From Candidatus Falkowiibacteriota bacterium (GTDB taxonomy: Bacteria > Patescibacteriota > Patescibacteriia > Patescibacteriales > GWC2-42-12): a DNA stretch of 5,031 nt. Location of the stretch: assembly GCA_016208065.1 (NCBI GenBank), contig JACQYU010000018.1, forward strand, positions 1-5,031. The letters are read 5' to 3'. Positions 4,960 to 5,031 of this stretch are shown one piece after another. Each line of letters opens with the position of its first letter. Position 1 is the stretch's first letter. The translations under genes were made by a program, and so were the position numbers. Below the pieces are notes generated by a model. It saw only the letters and a list, made by a program, of their open reading frames with translations. It was not told where the DNA came from and ran no database searches.

Positions 4960-5031
4960 TGATAAATCGTTATCCTTTCCTTATTAATGTAATCAACAAG
5001 ATAAGGACTTATAGCCTTTTCGGTAAGTAGA
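4956..5031 (-). CDS. mntA: MntA-like nucleotidyltransferase antitoxin, C-terminal end (partial)
   Basis: Only the last 24 codons are in the window; the 5' part lies beyond the right edge. The residues L-L-T-E-K-A-I-S-P-Y-L then V-D-Y-I-N-K-E-R-I-T-I-Y-Q match the typical tail of small MNT-domain proteins (a strand ending D-L-x-T, an A-L/I-S-P-Y-L turn, then a helix and a final I-x-I-Y strand). In the known MntA-HepT pair, MntA adds AMP to a tyrosine of HepT and silences it. The catalytic G-S-x10-D-x-D motif is outside the window, so activity cannot be judged. The ATGA overlap with the hepT remnant supports the assignment. It runs opposite to the cassette gene. Confidence 0.6.
   Translation of the reverse strand, partial: LLTEKAISPYLVDYINKERITIYQ

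Overview
The window looks like chromosomal sequence from an AT-rich, small-genome bacterium, most likely Patescibacteria (CPR). The reasons are the CPR-style Xer recombinase ending in a short SPLE tail, plain GalU and PfkB-family enzymes, a PduL without a targeting extension, few clear Shine-Dalgarno sites, and small intergenic gaps. This is a judgement by eye, not a phylogeny. TGA ends both galU and the mntA fragment at the expected family ends, so the recoded TGA=Gly lineages (Gracilibacteria, Absconditabacteria) are unlikely.

Left part (1-2864): three minus-strand metabolic genes, read right to left. They are galU (UDP-glucose synthesis), a PfkB-family sugar or nucleoside kinase, and pduL (phosphotransacylase). 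A hairpin and an extended -10 lie between galU and the kinase, so the kinase and pduL probably form their own unit. A REP-like palindromic element lies between galU and the recombinase gene.

Right part (2865-4896): the most interesting region, because it has the geometry of an integron. A tyrosine recombinase gene points left. About 80 bases upstream of its start is an isolated GTTAGGC core (attI-like). Rightward from there come two cassette-like units. The first (283 bases) has no ORF and contains a hairpin of about 106 nt. It ends in a well-formed attC-like site with R'' GCCTAAC, L'' CGATATACG, L' CGTATATCG and R' GTTAGGC. The second carries one rightward gene for an unrecognised membrane protein, followed by a second copy of the site that has lost its L'/R' half. 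The two copies share about 120 bases at roughly 97% identity, including 78 bases upstream of R'' with their own 11-bp stem. The recombinase has all six catalytic residues but not the extra domain of classical IntI, so this looks like an integron-like platform run by a Xer-type enzyme.

Right edge (4897-5031): on the minus strand, the last 24 codons of an MntA-like nucleotidyltransferase antitoxin overlap by ATGA with a HepT-like toxin gene. The toxin gene stops after 20 codons, next to the truncated attC. A single deletion or rearrangement joining mid-attC to mid-hepT would explain both truncations.
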